Below are positions 50,158-60,879 of a stretch of DNA of 60,879 nucleotides, in pieces. Source of the DNA: Ectocarpus siliculosus. Lineage: Eukaryota; Sar; Phaeophyceae; Ectocarpales; Ectocarpaceae. The notes below the pieces were generated by a model. The model had not been told where the DNA came from. It searched no databases and saw nothing but the letters and a program-made list of their open reading frames with translations. Both the position numbers and the translations under genes were made by a program. Location of the stretch: NCBI GenBank assembly GCA_000310025.1, contig FN648609.1:40254-101132 (forward strand), given 5' to 3'. Position 1 is the stretch's first letter, and every line of letters begins with the position of its first letter.

Positions 50158-53100
50158 ATGGACGGTGTGTTCGACGAGCGCATCCTTGCGCCAGAGACTA
50201 CTGACCAGTTCCTCTGGATCCTTATCGTGGCGGCGTTTGGCGCCTTCTTCGCCGCCTTCGGTATCGGAGCCAACGATGTCGCCAACGCCTTCGCCACCTC
50301 CGTGGGCGCCAAGGCCCTGACCATCAAGCAGGCCGTGGTCCTGGCCGGCGTCTTCGAGTTCCTCGGCGCTGTGTTCCTTGGCTCGCACGTTACCAAGACC
50401 ATCCGTAAGGGAATCGCCGAGGTGGGAAAGCTGTGTGATGTGGTGGTTGCACTTGCGTATGCATATGCATGCGTTTATTTGGTTTACGAAGTACGTATTT
50501 TTTTCTAAACGTTTTGTGGGTGGCTGACTACTTGCTCCAGAAGTTGTCGCACGGTTGTAGTCTACATACCCAATGTTGAAGAGTTGGGTGTGTGTGTGTG
50601 CGTGTGTCCTAGAGATGCGGCAAGGGTTGCCGCGCCAACTCTCTCTCTCTCTCTTTATCTTCGGTGTGTACTCGTGCATGCTCGCACTATGCTCACAAAA
50701 GCCCCTGCTGCTATCCTGCTTGGGTGTAATCAGCATGCGCATGGATTTGTTCGATTTTGAATCTCCTGTTTGTTCGTTGGCGTGTTCATGAGAATAATTG
50801 GTGATCTAAATAGCAAATGTAAGGCTACAGCGGTAGTGGGCTCTTGTTCCCATCTCCGGCAATTGCGGCGTCGTTGATGCCTCGAGAGGCCGCCAACACG
50901 CGTGGCTAGCGCCGCCGTGCAACAGCAGTTGTTGACCTTCGGCAGGGAGCCAGCGAGAGACCCCGGCGACCTGTTGGCGCCCGTGCCGATCAAGCCGTCA
51001 TACTGCTGTGTGCTTTCCATCTTGATTTTGTTCTTTTGTCTCTTGGACAATCAATCGAATCTACACACAACGAATCTTCGAATCTTCTGGCCCAACATAC
51101 CTTTGCCGTAGGCTCGCGCGTCATGATCATCATCCTTCGTTATCATCCATCAACATGACGTAACTCTTTCCCACCGCTATGAACATGAGCTAACATTTGG
51201 GAGAGCATTGCGAATGGGTCAGTCAGCCAACACTCCGGATTCGTTGGAGTCGAAACTGCTGTTGATGCGTCACGGAACGTGCGCAAGCGTGTGTATCCAC
51301 GTAACCATGTACGACAGCTCGTTGTGCGTAGGTGGTGTTTGATCGCAAACAAAATTTTGACGCATGTGCCGGCAAGGTGCCGACTGCTGCTGTTGCGATT
51401 CAAACATTCAAACCCGTGAAGGAACCGACCGATTGAACCTGAAGTGTACCATCGAAAAAGACTACAAATTCAGCATGTCTCCTCTGCCCCTTTCACACGT
51501 CTGCTCTTCCGTGCATGTAACATCAGCAGTAGGTTCGTTCCCAAATGAACACCCAACGGTTATCCGGCCACCGCTGTTGGCAACTTTCTCTCGCATTTGA
51601 TTTTTGTGCGAAGGACGGGCAGGGTCTTCGATCGGTATTTCCTGTACGGAATCGGAGGCTTGACCTCTTGGTCCCTTCGCGGCTTCATGTGATACATATG
51701 CATAGAAGTAGATTGCTGAGAGCAGTTTATTTTTCCGCCTCGTGACCTTCCGATCGTCACGTCCTATGTAGAGCATGACATTTTTCTTTAGTGCTGTAGT
51801 AGTACAGAGAGAACTGCAGTGCAGACGCGCAAACACGCTCGATCAAAATGTTTCTCGTCAGCGGTGATGAAGATACTCCCGTGTCGAAGGGGGGTATATA
51901 TCGTCGGGGTCCACGACACATGCTACAAACCTCCAGATTTGTGAGCATTTCAGAACAGGATTTTGTACATGGAATATATCTCCACCCCCTGCACACAGGT
52001 TGATTATGTAGGATGCCTAAAGCCTAACCCCAACTTGCCCGAATTGTATGCTTTATCCAACGTGTTTCCGTAATAAATACAACCCCTACCAAGGCTACTG
52101 CCATTATATTGCACAGCTGCTAAGCTCTTGCTACTTGCCAAACTCGGGCAGATCGAGTGCTTCGAGGACAACCCGGGGATCCTTATGTACGGCAACATGT
52201 GCGTCGTGTACACGACCGGCATCTGGCTCCTGCTGGCCTCCTTCTTTGAGCTGCCCGTGTCCACCACCCACTCCACCGTTGGAGGCATCGTCGGGATGGC
52301 CATGACCTACCGCGGCGCCGACTGCGTGGTCTGGTACGAGGAGGCCGACCTCTTCCCTTACCTCAAGGTGCGTGACCCGTCAAACCGCCGTTGGCATGTG
52401 TGCTTGCTTGCTTTTCTTGCTTTTTTCCGAACGTAGAATATCTCCCGTCATAAGGTTTTGTGCTTGTTGCTGCAATCGCTGGACGTGTACTAAGAACGCG
52501 TCCTTGGGCCTAATGTCTAGCGTGCCCCCCTCCCCCCCATGGGTTGAGAATCCATTTCGACCTCGCCACGACGATGTACGCTTTGCCCTCTCCTTGGACG
52601 GTACGTTCACTTTCCGCTGCCACCGACCGCCCCCCTCTACCAGGGTGTGTCCGCCATCGTAGCCTCGTGGGCGCTGTCCCCCGTCCTTTCCGCTGTGATC
52701 GCCGTGGCGCTGTTCCTGTTCATGAGGACCTTCGTGCTCCGCTCGCCCGACTCCCACAAGAGGGCTGTCAACGTTTTCCCGTTCCTCGTGACCCTCACCA
52801 TCGCCACCAACGGTAAGCCCTTTTCCTTTTCATTTATTTTTGTCGAAATACAGCAGTGGGGGTCGCTATTTAGTGCCGGTTCAACAATGTAATGCTTTTT
52901 CATTGTGACGGTTTTCGGAGGGCACAGACTGAATCCACAAGTTTCACTATTTTCTGAAAACTCTTTGAAAACGTATCATTTCCGTTGATTGTAGTGCATC
53001 CTCACCGTCGTTGCACGTGCGTAGTCGAGCTTCCAAGACCGGTCCAAAATGCTTGTTTTCTTGTGTCACAAACAGCAGTATGATACTTGTCCTGCCAGGA

Positions 53101-56071
53101 CTACAGCACACTCACGGTCGCTTGCCTCGTACCCCCCCCCCCCATGCCCGCCCGCCCGCCCATTCCCTACCGTTTCAGTTTTCTTCATCGTGTACAAGGG
53201 CGCCAAGGGTCTTGGCCTTGACGAGACCAGTCTCGCCGACGCGTTCGCCTGGGCCCTGGGCCTGGGAGGGGGTTTCGGCCTGCTCATGATCCCCACGGTG
53301 CTCCCCTACATGCGGCGCAACATCGCTATCAAGTTTAACGAGGACGGCACCCTCAAGCCGGTAAGAAAAACGCACAAGGAGTTGTACAGCGGTCGCTCGC
53401 ACGTTTTGTTTTTTGGGGTCGTCGGAAGTTGCTGAGCTTTGTCATGAAGTAAAAGGCATGGGCCTATTTTTATTTTATTTTTTTCCCATTGTTGTTTGTT
53501 ACCCAACGAATCACAGATTCGATCTTAGCTCGTCCGTTTGGGTTGTGAGGTTCGATGGGCTCGTAATGTTGGAAACCACGGCCGCTGATTTGAGCTTGGC
53601 GGATAACGGCGGTAGTAGCTGGCGTTACCCCCAGCACATTCTTTACTTTCATCCGAAATCACCCCTTGATGGCACTTTCGCGGCAATAAGCTCTGATGAG
53701 GCCCACTCCGGCATTGCGCTTTGTAGCCTTTTCCGCTTCGAACTACGATCCGTGACTTGTTGAGTGAAGCCTGGCGACGCGGAGCTTCGTTGCGTCCGAG
53801 AGTCGTCGTGGGAGGGTCGCTGATTATCCAATACTTGCCGTTGTCGTCAAGCCCCAGGGGCTCAAAGACATGTACTCAATGCACAATCCTCACCTCTCTT
53901 TTTTTCGACATCCATCGTGGAAGTGACCGCCTGAAGCTCCTCTAATGCCCAAGCACCTCGAGAGTGTACTTCTCAAAAAACTATCACCCAATCCTCATCC
54001 TCCCCCTTTTTTGTTGTTGCCCGCCAACTCTTTGTCCGTCATCATGATAATCCAGGTTGCGGCGGTGGAGGAGAAGGAGAAGCAGAGCGGCGTAGTCGGG
54101 TTCGTGATGAACCAGATGAACAAGGACATCCACTCGAGCGTCAAGGAGTCGGAGTACGTGAGCCAGATCCACGACAACGCCGAGAAGTTCGACCCCCGCG
54201 CGGAGGAGGCCTTCAAGTACGTGCAGGTGAGAAACTGGAAGGGACGAGGGCTACTCACCGAGGAACCAAGAAAAAGAAGAAAAGAAGCTGATTCAGGAGA
54301 CCGTTGTATCCCTTCCAATAGGGTGAAAAAGAAAATAAGCCGATTCAGGAGACGGCTGTATCCCTTCAAAACGGTGAAGAACGAAAATAAGCTGATTCAG
54401 GAGACGGCTGTATATCCCTATCCCTTTAGTAGGGTGCATTTCGGGCACTTCAATTCCGCAAGAAATGTTTTTTGTTTGATTGTGAGGGCAGTTCAACGTA
54501 GCAAAGCAAAGCCGTCCACGTGAGACTCACGGTCGGTTTAGGGCTGCCAAAGGGGAGCGCCCCCCCCCCCCATGATGGACAGCGGCGCGATTCCGTTGTC
54601 GATGCGTGATAAGAAGAAAATTCACGCAAGCACAAAAGAGGATTGCGACGGAACGAGGCGTGTCCGAGTTCATGTCGGCCTTGCATGCTCAGCTCTCGCG
54701 ATACGATCGATAGTACATCGTGGCATTCACCGCCGTGCATCCTCAACAACTTTTTCTTTTCCACATTGCGATAATGAACGTACGCGTACAAAACACACGA
54801 TCGTCTGCTACACAACAGACGCCCTCTACATGGAAGACGTGACCCCCCACAGCACAGCGGCGCCGTCTTACTATGCTAACACACACGAACTTTTGTGATC
54901 CCCCCCTTCGCTAGGTGTTCACCGCTATCTGCGACTCCTTCTCCCACGGAGCAAACGACGTTGCCAACGCCATGGGACCCTTCGCGGGCATCTACATCGT
55001 CTACACCACGGGAGAGGTTAGCAAGGAGGGAGACCTCGGGGACGACGCCTTCTGGATCCTCGCCCTCGGCGGCCTCGGAATCGTTGCCGGACTTGCCATC
55101 TACGGGTAAGCAAGCTTGCCAAGCCGTAGGAGGGAAATAAACCTTGCCGACGCGTCACGACAGAGCAGATATCTAGGCGTTCGCCATACCTTGCGGAGCT
55201 ATATGCATACAATAATATAGAGCTGAAATGGAGCCTTGCCACACTCGCTTCCAAGGAAAGCCCTTCTCCCAAGAAAACGCCGAAATAGAACCGGAATAGA
55301 CCTTTGCCAAGACGATATCGCGGAGAAATACGGTATTCTGGTGAGGTGTACTTGCCAGACTCTACGATTTCGTGACGTATGAAACCCTCTCTTCTCTTGC
55401 ATCGTTCTCCACGCCTGGCCTTTTCTACCATCTGACGACATCAGGTACAAGATCATCGCCGCCATCGGCGTTAAGATCGCCAAGATCACTCCGTCCCGTG
55501 GTTTCGCGATCGAGCTCGGTTCCGCCATGATGGTCATCATCGGCACCCGGCTCGAGATCCCCCTCTCCACAACCCACTGTCAGGTCAGCTTTTAAACAAC
55601 GGTTGGATGCGCTCTATATTTTTCATATTCCAAAGGCATTGTAAAATTTCATCTTCGTAACAAACCTGGGGTGCCGCGCTGCTTCTGCGTTGTCAGAAGT
55701 ATGTATCGTGTTTCGTGTACGGCAAAGACTGTCGCTCTCACAACCGTGGTTTCGGATTTGTTTATATTGAGATTTTTGGTTTTTTCTCCTGTTAAGCAAA
55801 AAATATATTTTTCTCATGAATAAATTATCTTTGTTCTCCTGTTCCGCCAAAAAAAAAAATATGAAAAAAACAGGTCGGGGCTACCACCGGTGTCGCCCTC
55901 CTCGAGGGAGCCGGCGGCGTCAACGGCACGGTGCTCGGGAAGGCCGTCTTCGGGTGGATCATCACGATCGTTGTGTGCGCCCTGACCTGCTCCGTCCTCT
56001 TCGCGCAGGGGGCCTACGCTCCCTACGTGTACGACACCATCATCCTTCCCGAGACCACCTCGTCCTCGTAA
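50158..56071 (+). CDS. PiT-family (SLC20/PHO-4) phosphate transporter, eight exons, complete
   Basis: Exons: 50158-50421, 52152-52367, 52644-52812, 53179-53360, 54056-54226, 54915-55105, 55445-55583 and 55874-56071. All introns are GT-AG and all phases join, giving 1530 nt (509 aa) with a TAA stop. Both PiT signature repeats are present: [14 protein letters not shown] (residues 37-50) and [15 protein letters not shown] (about 345-359). [10 protein letters not shown] and [13 protein letters not shown] are the paired STTH motifs in the two halves. About ten hydrophobic segments surround a charged central loop (EEKEKQSG...[11 protein letters not shown], exon 5), as in eukaryotic sodium-phosphate symporters. 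Expected role: Na+ (or H+)-coupled import of inorganic phosphate at the plasma membrane. Direct similarity to the paralogous last exon at 60524-60721 supports recent duplication. Intron 3 carries a transposon-end fragment (52851-52886). Confidence 0.95.
50422..52151 (+). other. Intron 1 of the PiT gene (1730 bp)
   Basis: Contains CT repeats near 50640 and, at about 52020-52110, a segment (CCTAACCCCAACTTGCCCG then TGCTTTATCCAAC-TGTTTCC) also found at about 59965-60045 near the second PiT gene. The two positions are not equivalent in the genes, so this is a dispersed repeat rather than a relic of gene duplication. Confidence 0.65.
52851..52886 (+). mobile_element. Solo transposon-end fragment in PiT intron 3
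   Basis: CAGTGGGGGTCGCTATTTAG followed by TGCCGGTTCAAC closely resembles the left end of the 46031-47833 transposon (CAGTGGGGGGCCCTCTATAG, TGCCGGTTGAAT). No partner end was found nearby, so it is a fragment or the start of a very degraded copy. Confidence 0.6.
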
Positions 56072-57505
56072 TAATAATAAAACCAGGACGGGTGTTAAAT
56101 ACAGCAACGGAAGCAGCAACGCCGTCTTGCCGTCTTCTGGCTTGCTAGCGCAACCGGGGGCCAAGGGTGACGCGACGGACGAACAGCAAAGAACACGGTT
56201 CGATTCATCTTTCGAGGACGAATGCGTTGCCCGGGCCCGCGGCGCCAACTGCAGGGATTTCTTTTGGCGTCGCGAATACGGGTCTTTTTATTTATTTCGG
56301 GCGGTGTGTCGGTTGCGCGAGGCCCTTCTTCCGCAACTCGGGATTCGCCCCGTCTGCCATGGTCTTCGGTGCGTAGGCAAGATTGAGTGTACCCTACCCC
56401 CTCCCAGGGTGCCCGACGCTCTGGCCCGTGTGTTGTATGTTCGACGGGTTGTCACACCGATTTATGTAGGTCAATCGGGTGATTTCGCTTCTTTCCTTGC
56501 TTGCTTGCTGGTTGCGTGGATGTATGTGTGCATCTTGTAGAAGTAGGAACAATTTTTACGAGACATCAAAGGCTGCGCGACCTGTGGAAGACTTGTACCG
56601 AACTAGCGTTGGCAGGTACTTCGCCTGTGGGAGAAGAGTGAAGTTGAACGACAGAGACGTTGGAACAGCTTTGAAGTTCGAACCACGTGTGTAGTTTTTT
56701 TCCTCCTCCTTGGTGGAAACGCCGTCACATCTTCTGTGGCGGGGACTCCTAGTGTTCGGTTGTCACTCCCTCTTCCAACTTTTCTTGTCTTGCGCGCGTT
56801 TTTCGCGCCGGTCTTGGATGTTTTTTTTGTCTTTTTCCGTCACCACGCCAGCGCATAGGAATATTGCGCACCACTCCACTCGAAATGGTGGGTTTGAGCT
56901 GCTGCTGCATTGTTTTTCGCAGCTAGTAGTATCTTGCCGCATCTTTCTTGGTCGGATTGGATACACGCTTCTTCATGAGTGTTTCGCCCCGAAGTAGTGG
57001 TTAGTGGCGGTTGGTGTTTTTACCCGCCAGATTTGCTCGCAAGACTGATGGCAGACCTCCTCCGTTTATTCTCGAGGTCGCGATGAACGAATGATGAATG
57101 AATTATTATTACGTGGAAAATGGTTATCATCATCATAATAAGTTGCTGCTGCTGTGCCTTCGTGGACCAATCCGTGACGGAAGTTGATCGTGGCCGGCGG
57201 AGCGAAGCAAGCCTGTCGCTCAACACACAAACGTCGTCCCGCACAGGGATGATATTGGCTCATTTTCCCTCAAACTGGTTACTTGCGCAAGAAATTTGGC
57301 ACTCAGATATGTGGAGAGCTAATTTACTTGTGAAGTAATTCTATTTTCTTTTTTGAACTCCCTTCGCAAAGCTCTTGACGTCGGAAAACATTTCGAATCT
57401 TTGCAAAGAAAGCGTCACGTATATTATAGAGCTTTCCCGCGACACAGGATGCCCGAGGGAACGGGAAAGATCAAAGACAGATGGCCTGTAGACGATGGGT
57501 TGCTA
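56072..57505. other. 3' region of the PiT gene and anonymous sequence
   Basis: The stop is followed at once by TAATAATAATAAAACC, which may serve as part of the polyadenylation region. No further gene was found. Confidence 0.5.
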
Positions 57506-57670
57506 AGATATCTCGCTACCCCCTGGACCGTAGTAGTAACGGTGCCGGACAGGCGGCGTTGGGGACCGTGTCGTCGAGAGCTTTCCGAAAACAAAAAACG
57601 CACCCTTTGATTTCGGCGTCCTCTTCGTGGAGTAAACGAGCTTTTTTTGGTCCAGACGGTGGGGGTACTC
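57506..57670. mobile_element. MITE copy D
   Basis: The left end is GATATCTCGCTACCCCCTGG then ACCG. The interior GTCGTCGAGAGCTTTCCGAA matches copy E. The right end is AACGAGCTTTTTTTGGTCCA then GACGGTGGGGGTA. Slightly shorter and more diverged than copies B, C and E. Confidence 0.65.
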
Positions 57671-57982
57671 ATAGTTACGCATGCTGTGGTCGTCAGACCA
57701 TTGGCCTCGCATCCCTACGAAGCCAGCACGTGATTTTACGCCGCTACCCCTCACGCTCACCGCGCCACGGTCGCGGTCGCGGTGGGCGCGAGACACGGCG
57801 CAAAGCAGGTTGGTCTCCCTCCGCGGGAAAAGAGTCGGCGGCTGAAGCAACCACTAGGAGGGCGTTTGTTTTTGAAGAGGGACTCCATCTCGTACGTGCG
57901 GAATAATCCCAAGCGTTGGCTGCGCTGGCGCGACCACGTGGTGGATGGATGGATGGGAGGAAAAATCACAAAAAACCAACGG

Positions 57983-58345
57983 TTTACTCGGTAATATTTC
58001 CGCCGCCGTCAATTTCCGCCGTGGTGGGCGGTCCCGGTAATCCCCCGTTTTACCGCCGTTAATTTGTTTTACCGCCTCAGCCAAAAACAAAGTCGTTACC
58101 ACCGAAAAACGCGTTACCGCCGTCCGCCAAAAAGGTTACCGCCATATGGGCGTTACCGCCGAAAAATAACCGCCTCCTGTGTTTTTGGTTTTACCGCCTC
58201 CGCTAGAAAAAAAGTCGTTACCGCCAAAAAACTCATTACCGACGTTCGTTCACCAAAACAATCAATTACCGCCGTATGGCGTTACCGCCGAAATTTTACC
58301 GCCATACAGCTACGTTACCGCCCAAACAGCGGCCGACCGAGTGAA
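57983..58345. mobile_element. TTACCGCC-rich repeat element 1
   Basis: Begins TTTACTCGGTAA and ends GACCGAGTGAA, an imperfect inverted match. The body is an irregular array of TTACCGCC and variants (GTTACCGCCGAAAAAC, GTTTTACCGCCTC). This structure looks like a short non-autonomous element made of degenerate internal repeats; no protein is encoded. Confidence 0.6.
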
Positions 58346-58969
58346 TAGAGGTCTACAACATATGCCTCCTCCTCAGTTCACTGAGAGGCACAAGGTCGAA
58401 TCCTCACGTGAACTTGCTTATTTTTTTTCCCGAACATTTTTTCAAAGAATTTGTTTCATCGCTTCATCTATCTATCTATCTGTTCCTCTTTGATTCTGAA
58501 GTTTGGTTCGGGTTCGGTTTCGGAAGAACCTATTGATTATATTGAGTGGACAGGGATCGAAGCGTGCGCACACACACCCACAGCCCACACCACACACACA
58601 CCTGGTCCACGCCCAGGTGGTCCAGCAGAATACTGAGCACTACAGAGGAGAATACCGGATCTAACCTTGAGCCGATGAGATTCCACGAATGATTGTGTGG
58701 GTCGTGTCGCGCAGGCAATGTAACTTTCGTTTCCGTTTATAGTTTTTTTTTTTTGATAGGTTCTCACGTCGTGCTGACTCTGAAGTAAACATGAAAGAAA
58801 GTCACTGGTGAGAACGGCAACAAATCTGATCTATGGTAGAAGTATATGATCAATCTTGGGAAGGAGGTTTGCCGTCTGTTCGGGCGCCGTAACTCAGCAC
58901 CACACTTACTTGCGGCCTTGTTTGGTGTCGCTTTAAGTTACGGCCATATAAATGTGGCAATGGCACTCA
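58346..58969. other. Anonymous spacer
   Basis: No gene seen. It contains a (TCTA)4 tract near 58463 and a CA-rich tract near 58568. Confidence 0.5.
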
Positions 58970-59399
58970 CTCATGACCGCCGTCAAATTACCGCCGTGGT
59001 GGCCGGTCCCGGTAATCCGCCGTTTTAAGAGCAATGTTTTGGTTTTACCGCCTCCGCCAAAGTCGTTACCGCCGAAAAACGAATTACCGCCGTCCGCCAA
59101 AAAAACTATCGCCGTATGGCTTTACCGCCGAAAAATTACCCCCTGTTTTTGGTTTTACCGCCTCGGCTGAAGTCGTTACCGCCGAAAAACCCATTATTAC
59201 GTACCGCCGTCCGCGAAAAAAAAAACCGCCATATGGGGTTACCGCCAAAATATTTCCGCCTTTTTGTAGTTTTACCACCTCGGCCAAAGTCGTTACCGCC
59301 TAGAAACTCATTACCGCCGTCCTCCAAAACAATTAACGCCAAATGGTATTACCGCCGAAAACGTGTCCGCCTAAAAAATAAAAACCGTTACCGAGTAAA
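58970..59399. mobile_element. TTACCGCC-rich repeat element 2
   Basis: Shares long ordered blocks with element 1: CCGTGGTGG-CGGTCCCGGTAA, TCCGCCGTTTTA, GTTTTACCGCCTC, AAAGTCGTTACC, TTACCGCCGTCCGCCAAAAA. It ends in TTACCGAGTAAA (59388-59399), the inverted form of the start of element 1. Its own left terminus is not clear. Confidence 0.6.
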
Positions 59400-60049
59400 T
59401 GAACCCTTGCAAAAAACAACCAACCAACAACAAACAAAACACAAAAAAAAGTAAACATATATGCCAACGGATATTTGAATTTGCAACGAAAAAGTTCAAC
59501 AGAGTAGTAAGTACTAGTAGTCCGAAGGAAGCCTCACCCAATCCAGTACATGCTTTTTCATGATCTTCCGTACGGCGACAGATTATTCAACTAACTTGAG
59601 TTAAAACAAACAAACAAACGCGATTAAACCGGATGGATTCCAAAATAGAAACAAATCATGGAACCACGGATGGGTATGACTCTCATTGATCGGATGTCTC
59701 GGAATTTCTAAGCACGAAAAAAAATACTTTCTCTTTTCGCTCTTTTCGCCCCGAAAACGAGTTTAAGGAACAGCTTTGATCAACCAACTTCCTTCATCCT
59801 TTTTATCCAACAACATGCATGCATGCATGCTTGCTTGCTTGCGTAATAATTAGTAGAAAATGCGAATAAGGCTACTTCCTGGCCGCTTTCGTGAGAAACC
59901 AAGTTTATTGAAGATTATAAAACAGGGAGAGGGTGGAAGTACGCCGACCCTGCCTGCTCCTGCTCCTAACCCAACTCCCCCGATTGCATGCTTTATCCAA
60001 CATGTTTACTTCATGCAAAAACCCTCCCAAGGCTACGACTACCGCAGGT
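59400..60049. other. Spacer with short repeats
   Basis: No gene seen. A GCAT/GCTT tetranucleotide tract lies at 59816-59842. The segment at about 59965-60045 matches PiT intron 1 at about 52020-52110. Confidence 0.5.
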
Positions 60050-60262
60050 GACACAAGATATCACACCCCGCCCTGAAGCTGTTTTCAAAGCTCGATTTCT
60101 CCACGACACTTTGACTGGCACCGCCGAAAATGGCGGCGTTGAAGCTGTCTCGTCGAGAGCTTTCCGATATCATCGTGTCGATTCGTTTAAGCATCCTCTT
60201 CATCGTGCAGTAATCGAGCTTTGAAAATCGGTCCAGGGGGTGTGTTATCTTGTCTTGTGTCG
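60050..60262. mobile_element. MITE copy E
   Basis: The left end is GACACAAGATATCACACCCC. The right end is CGAGCTTTGAAAATCGGTCC followed by AGGGGGTGTGTTATCTTGTC, then TTGTGTC. This is the longest terminal inverted repeat of the family in the window. The interior has CGTCGAGAGCTTTCCGATAT. Confidence 0.8.
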
Positions 60263-60523
60263 TATACGGTATACTATTATTATACTGCATCAACGGCAGG
60301 CAGGGGCAGGCGCGACAAACACGCGCAAAAGAGGTAAAAGTATATATTCCCTAGAAAAAGTGGCCAAATGTAATTTTTCGGTTCCCCGAGCAGCACACAG
60401 CCAGCCATCGCATCTCCTCCCCTCCTGTGGGTATCAGGCTCAACAAGAGTCAGGTGGTCATCTTTTGTATCTGACTGATGTATGCATATGTCATATACCA
60501 GTATATGCGTTTTGTTTTCCTTT

Positions 60524-60721
60524 TTACGAGGACGAAGTGGAGGTTGGCAGGTCGATGGTGTCGTACACGTAGGGCGCGTAGGCCCCCTGCGCGAAGATCA
60601 CGGAGCACGTGAGGGCGCACACGATGATGGTGATGATCCAGCCGAACACGGCCTTCCCGAGCACCGTGCCGTTGACGCCTCCGGTTCCCTCGAGGAGGGC
60701 GACACCGGTGGTGGCCCCGAC
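60524..60721 (-). CDS. Last exon of a second, convergent PiT phosphate transporter (partial)
   Basis: The exon follows an acceptor (TGTTGTTGCAACAACAG-like, AG at 60722-60723). It opens with [20 protein letters not shown] and ends YVYDTIDLPTSTSSS before TAA. Its length (198 bp) and splice position are identical to exon 8 of the gene at 50158-56071. The peptides differ at only a few residues (for example Ala/Thr, Val/Ile, ILPETT/DLPTST). The rest of the gene lies to the right of the window; 60722-60879 is intron sequence. The two genes point at each other, about 4.5 kb apart. Confidence 0.92.
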   Translation of the reverse strand, partial: VGATTGVALLEGTGGVNGTVLGKAVFGWIITIIVCALTCSVIFAQGAYAPYVYDTIDLPTSTSSS

Positions 60722-60879
60722 CTGTTGTTGTAGTGTTGTTGTGTCGTTATTTGTTTTAGAACCGAAAGAACAAGGGCCACAAAAAAAAAACAATGTTCCA
60801 TACTCACTCGGAGTACCGCAAGAGTCGGAGAGATGGCACCCCCGTGTTAGCGTTCTTGTATAATAGCGTATTTCTCCAC

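Overview
The window looks like nuclear DNA of a multicellular stramenopile, most likely a brown alga of the Ectocarpus type. This is an inference from gene structure, not a database match. Genes are split by long GT-AG introns, dinucleotide and trinucleotide microsatellites are abundant, one 100-N assembly gap is present (16919-17018), and most of the sequence is transposon-derived or anonymous. No bacterial operon, CRISPR array or rRNA gene is visible.

Layout. 1-813 holds the end of a decayed DNA transposon. 816-10530 shows no recognisable gene. A tRNA gene lies at 10531-10602. 10603-16918 is repeat-rich and anonymous. On the minus strand, 17420-21766 carries five phase-consistent exons of a HAD-family pyrimidine-5'-nucleotidase-like gene whose introns are full of MITEs and a dispersed repeat. 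A second decayed transposon of the first kind lies near 21965-22490. Two multi-exon genes of unknown function follow: plus strand about 24806-26142 and minus strand about 27905-30271.

31381-43848 is a 12.5-kb Ty3/gypsy-type LTR retrotransposon on the minus strand. It has 268-bp LTRs differing at only three positions and a 4-bp target duplication (CCAG). Its coding order is ORF1, Gag (CCHC knuckle), NADAR domain plus aspartic protease, RT, RNase H, a long Ser/Pro-rich linker, and a DD35E integrase. The NADAR domain (YbiA/DUF1768 family, proposed or shown ADP-ribosyl glycosidases) between nucleocapsid and protease is the most striking observation in the window. All its conserved motifs look intact. 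Gag and NADAR-protease are separated by one in-frame UGA. Protease and pol, and the integrase core and its C-terminus, are separated by +1 shifts. The RT motif A aspartate is glycine in this copy.

46031-47833 is a 1.8-kb DNA transposon with 27-bp perfect terminal inverted repeats, TA target duplication, subterminal TAGTGCC repeats and hairpins. Its single two-exon gene encodes a zinc-finger/helix-turn-helix protein but no transposase. The 1-813 and 21965-22490 relics are distant relatives.

50158-56071 is a complete eight-exon PiT-type (SLC20/PHO-4) phosphate transporter gene of 509 aa. At the right edge, 60524-60721 is the last exon of a second, convergent PiT paralogue. The space between them holds MITEs and two TTACCGCC-rich repeat elements. 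The two transporters probably supply inorganic phosphate import. The HAD phosphatase is an unrelated housekeeping function.
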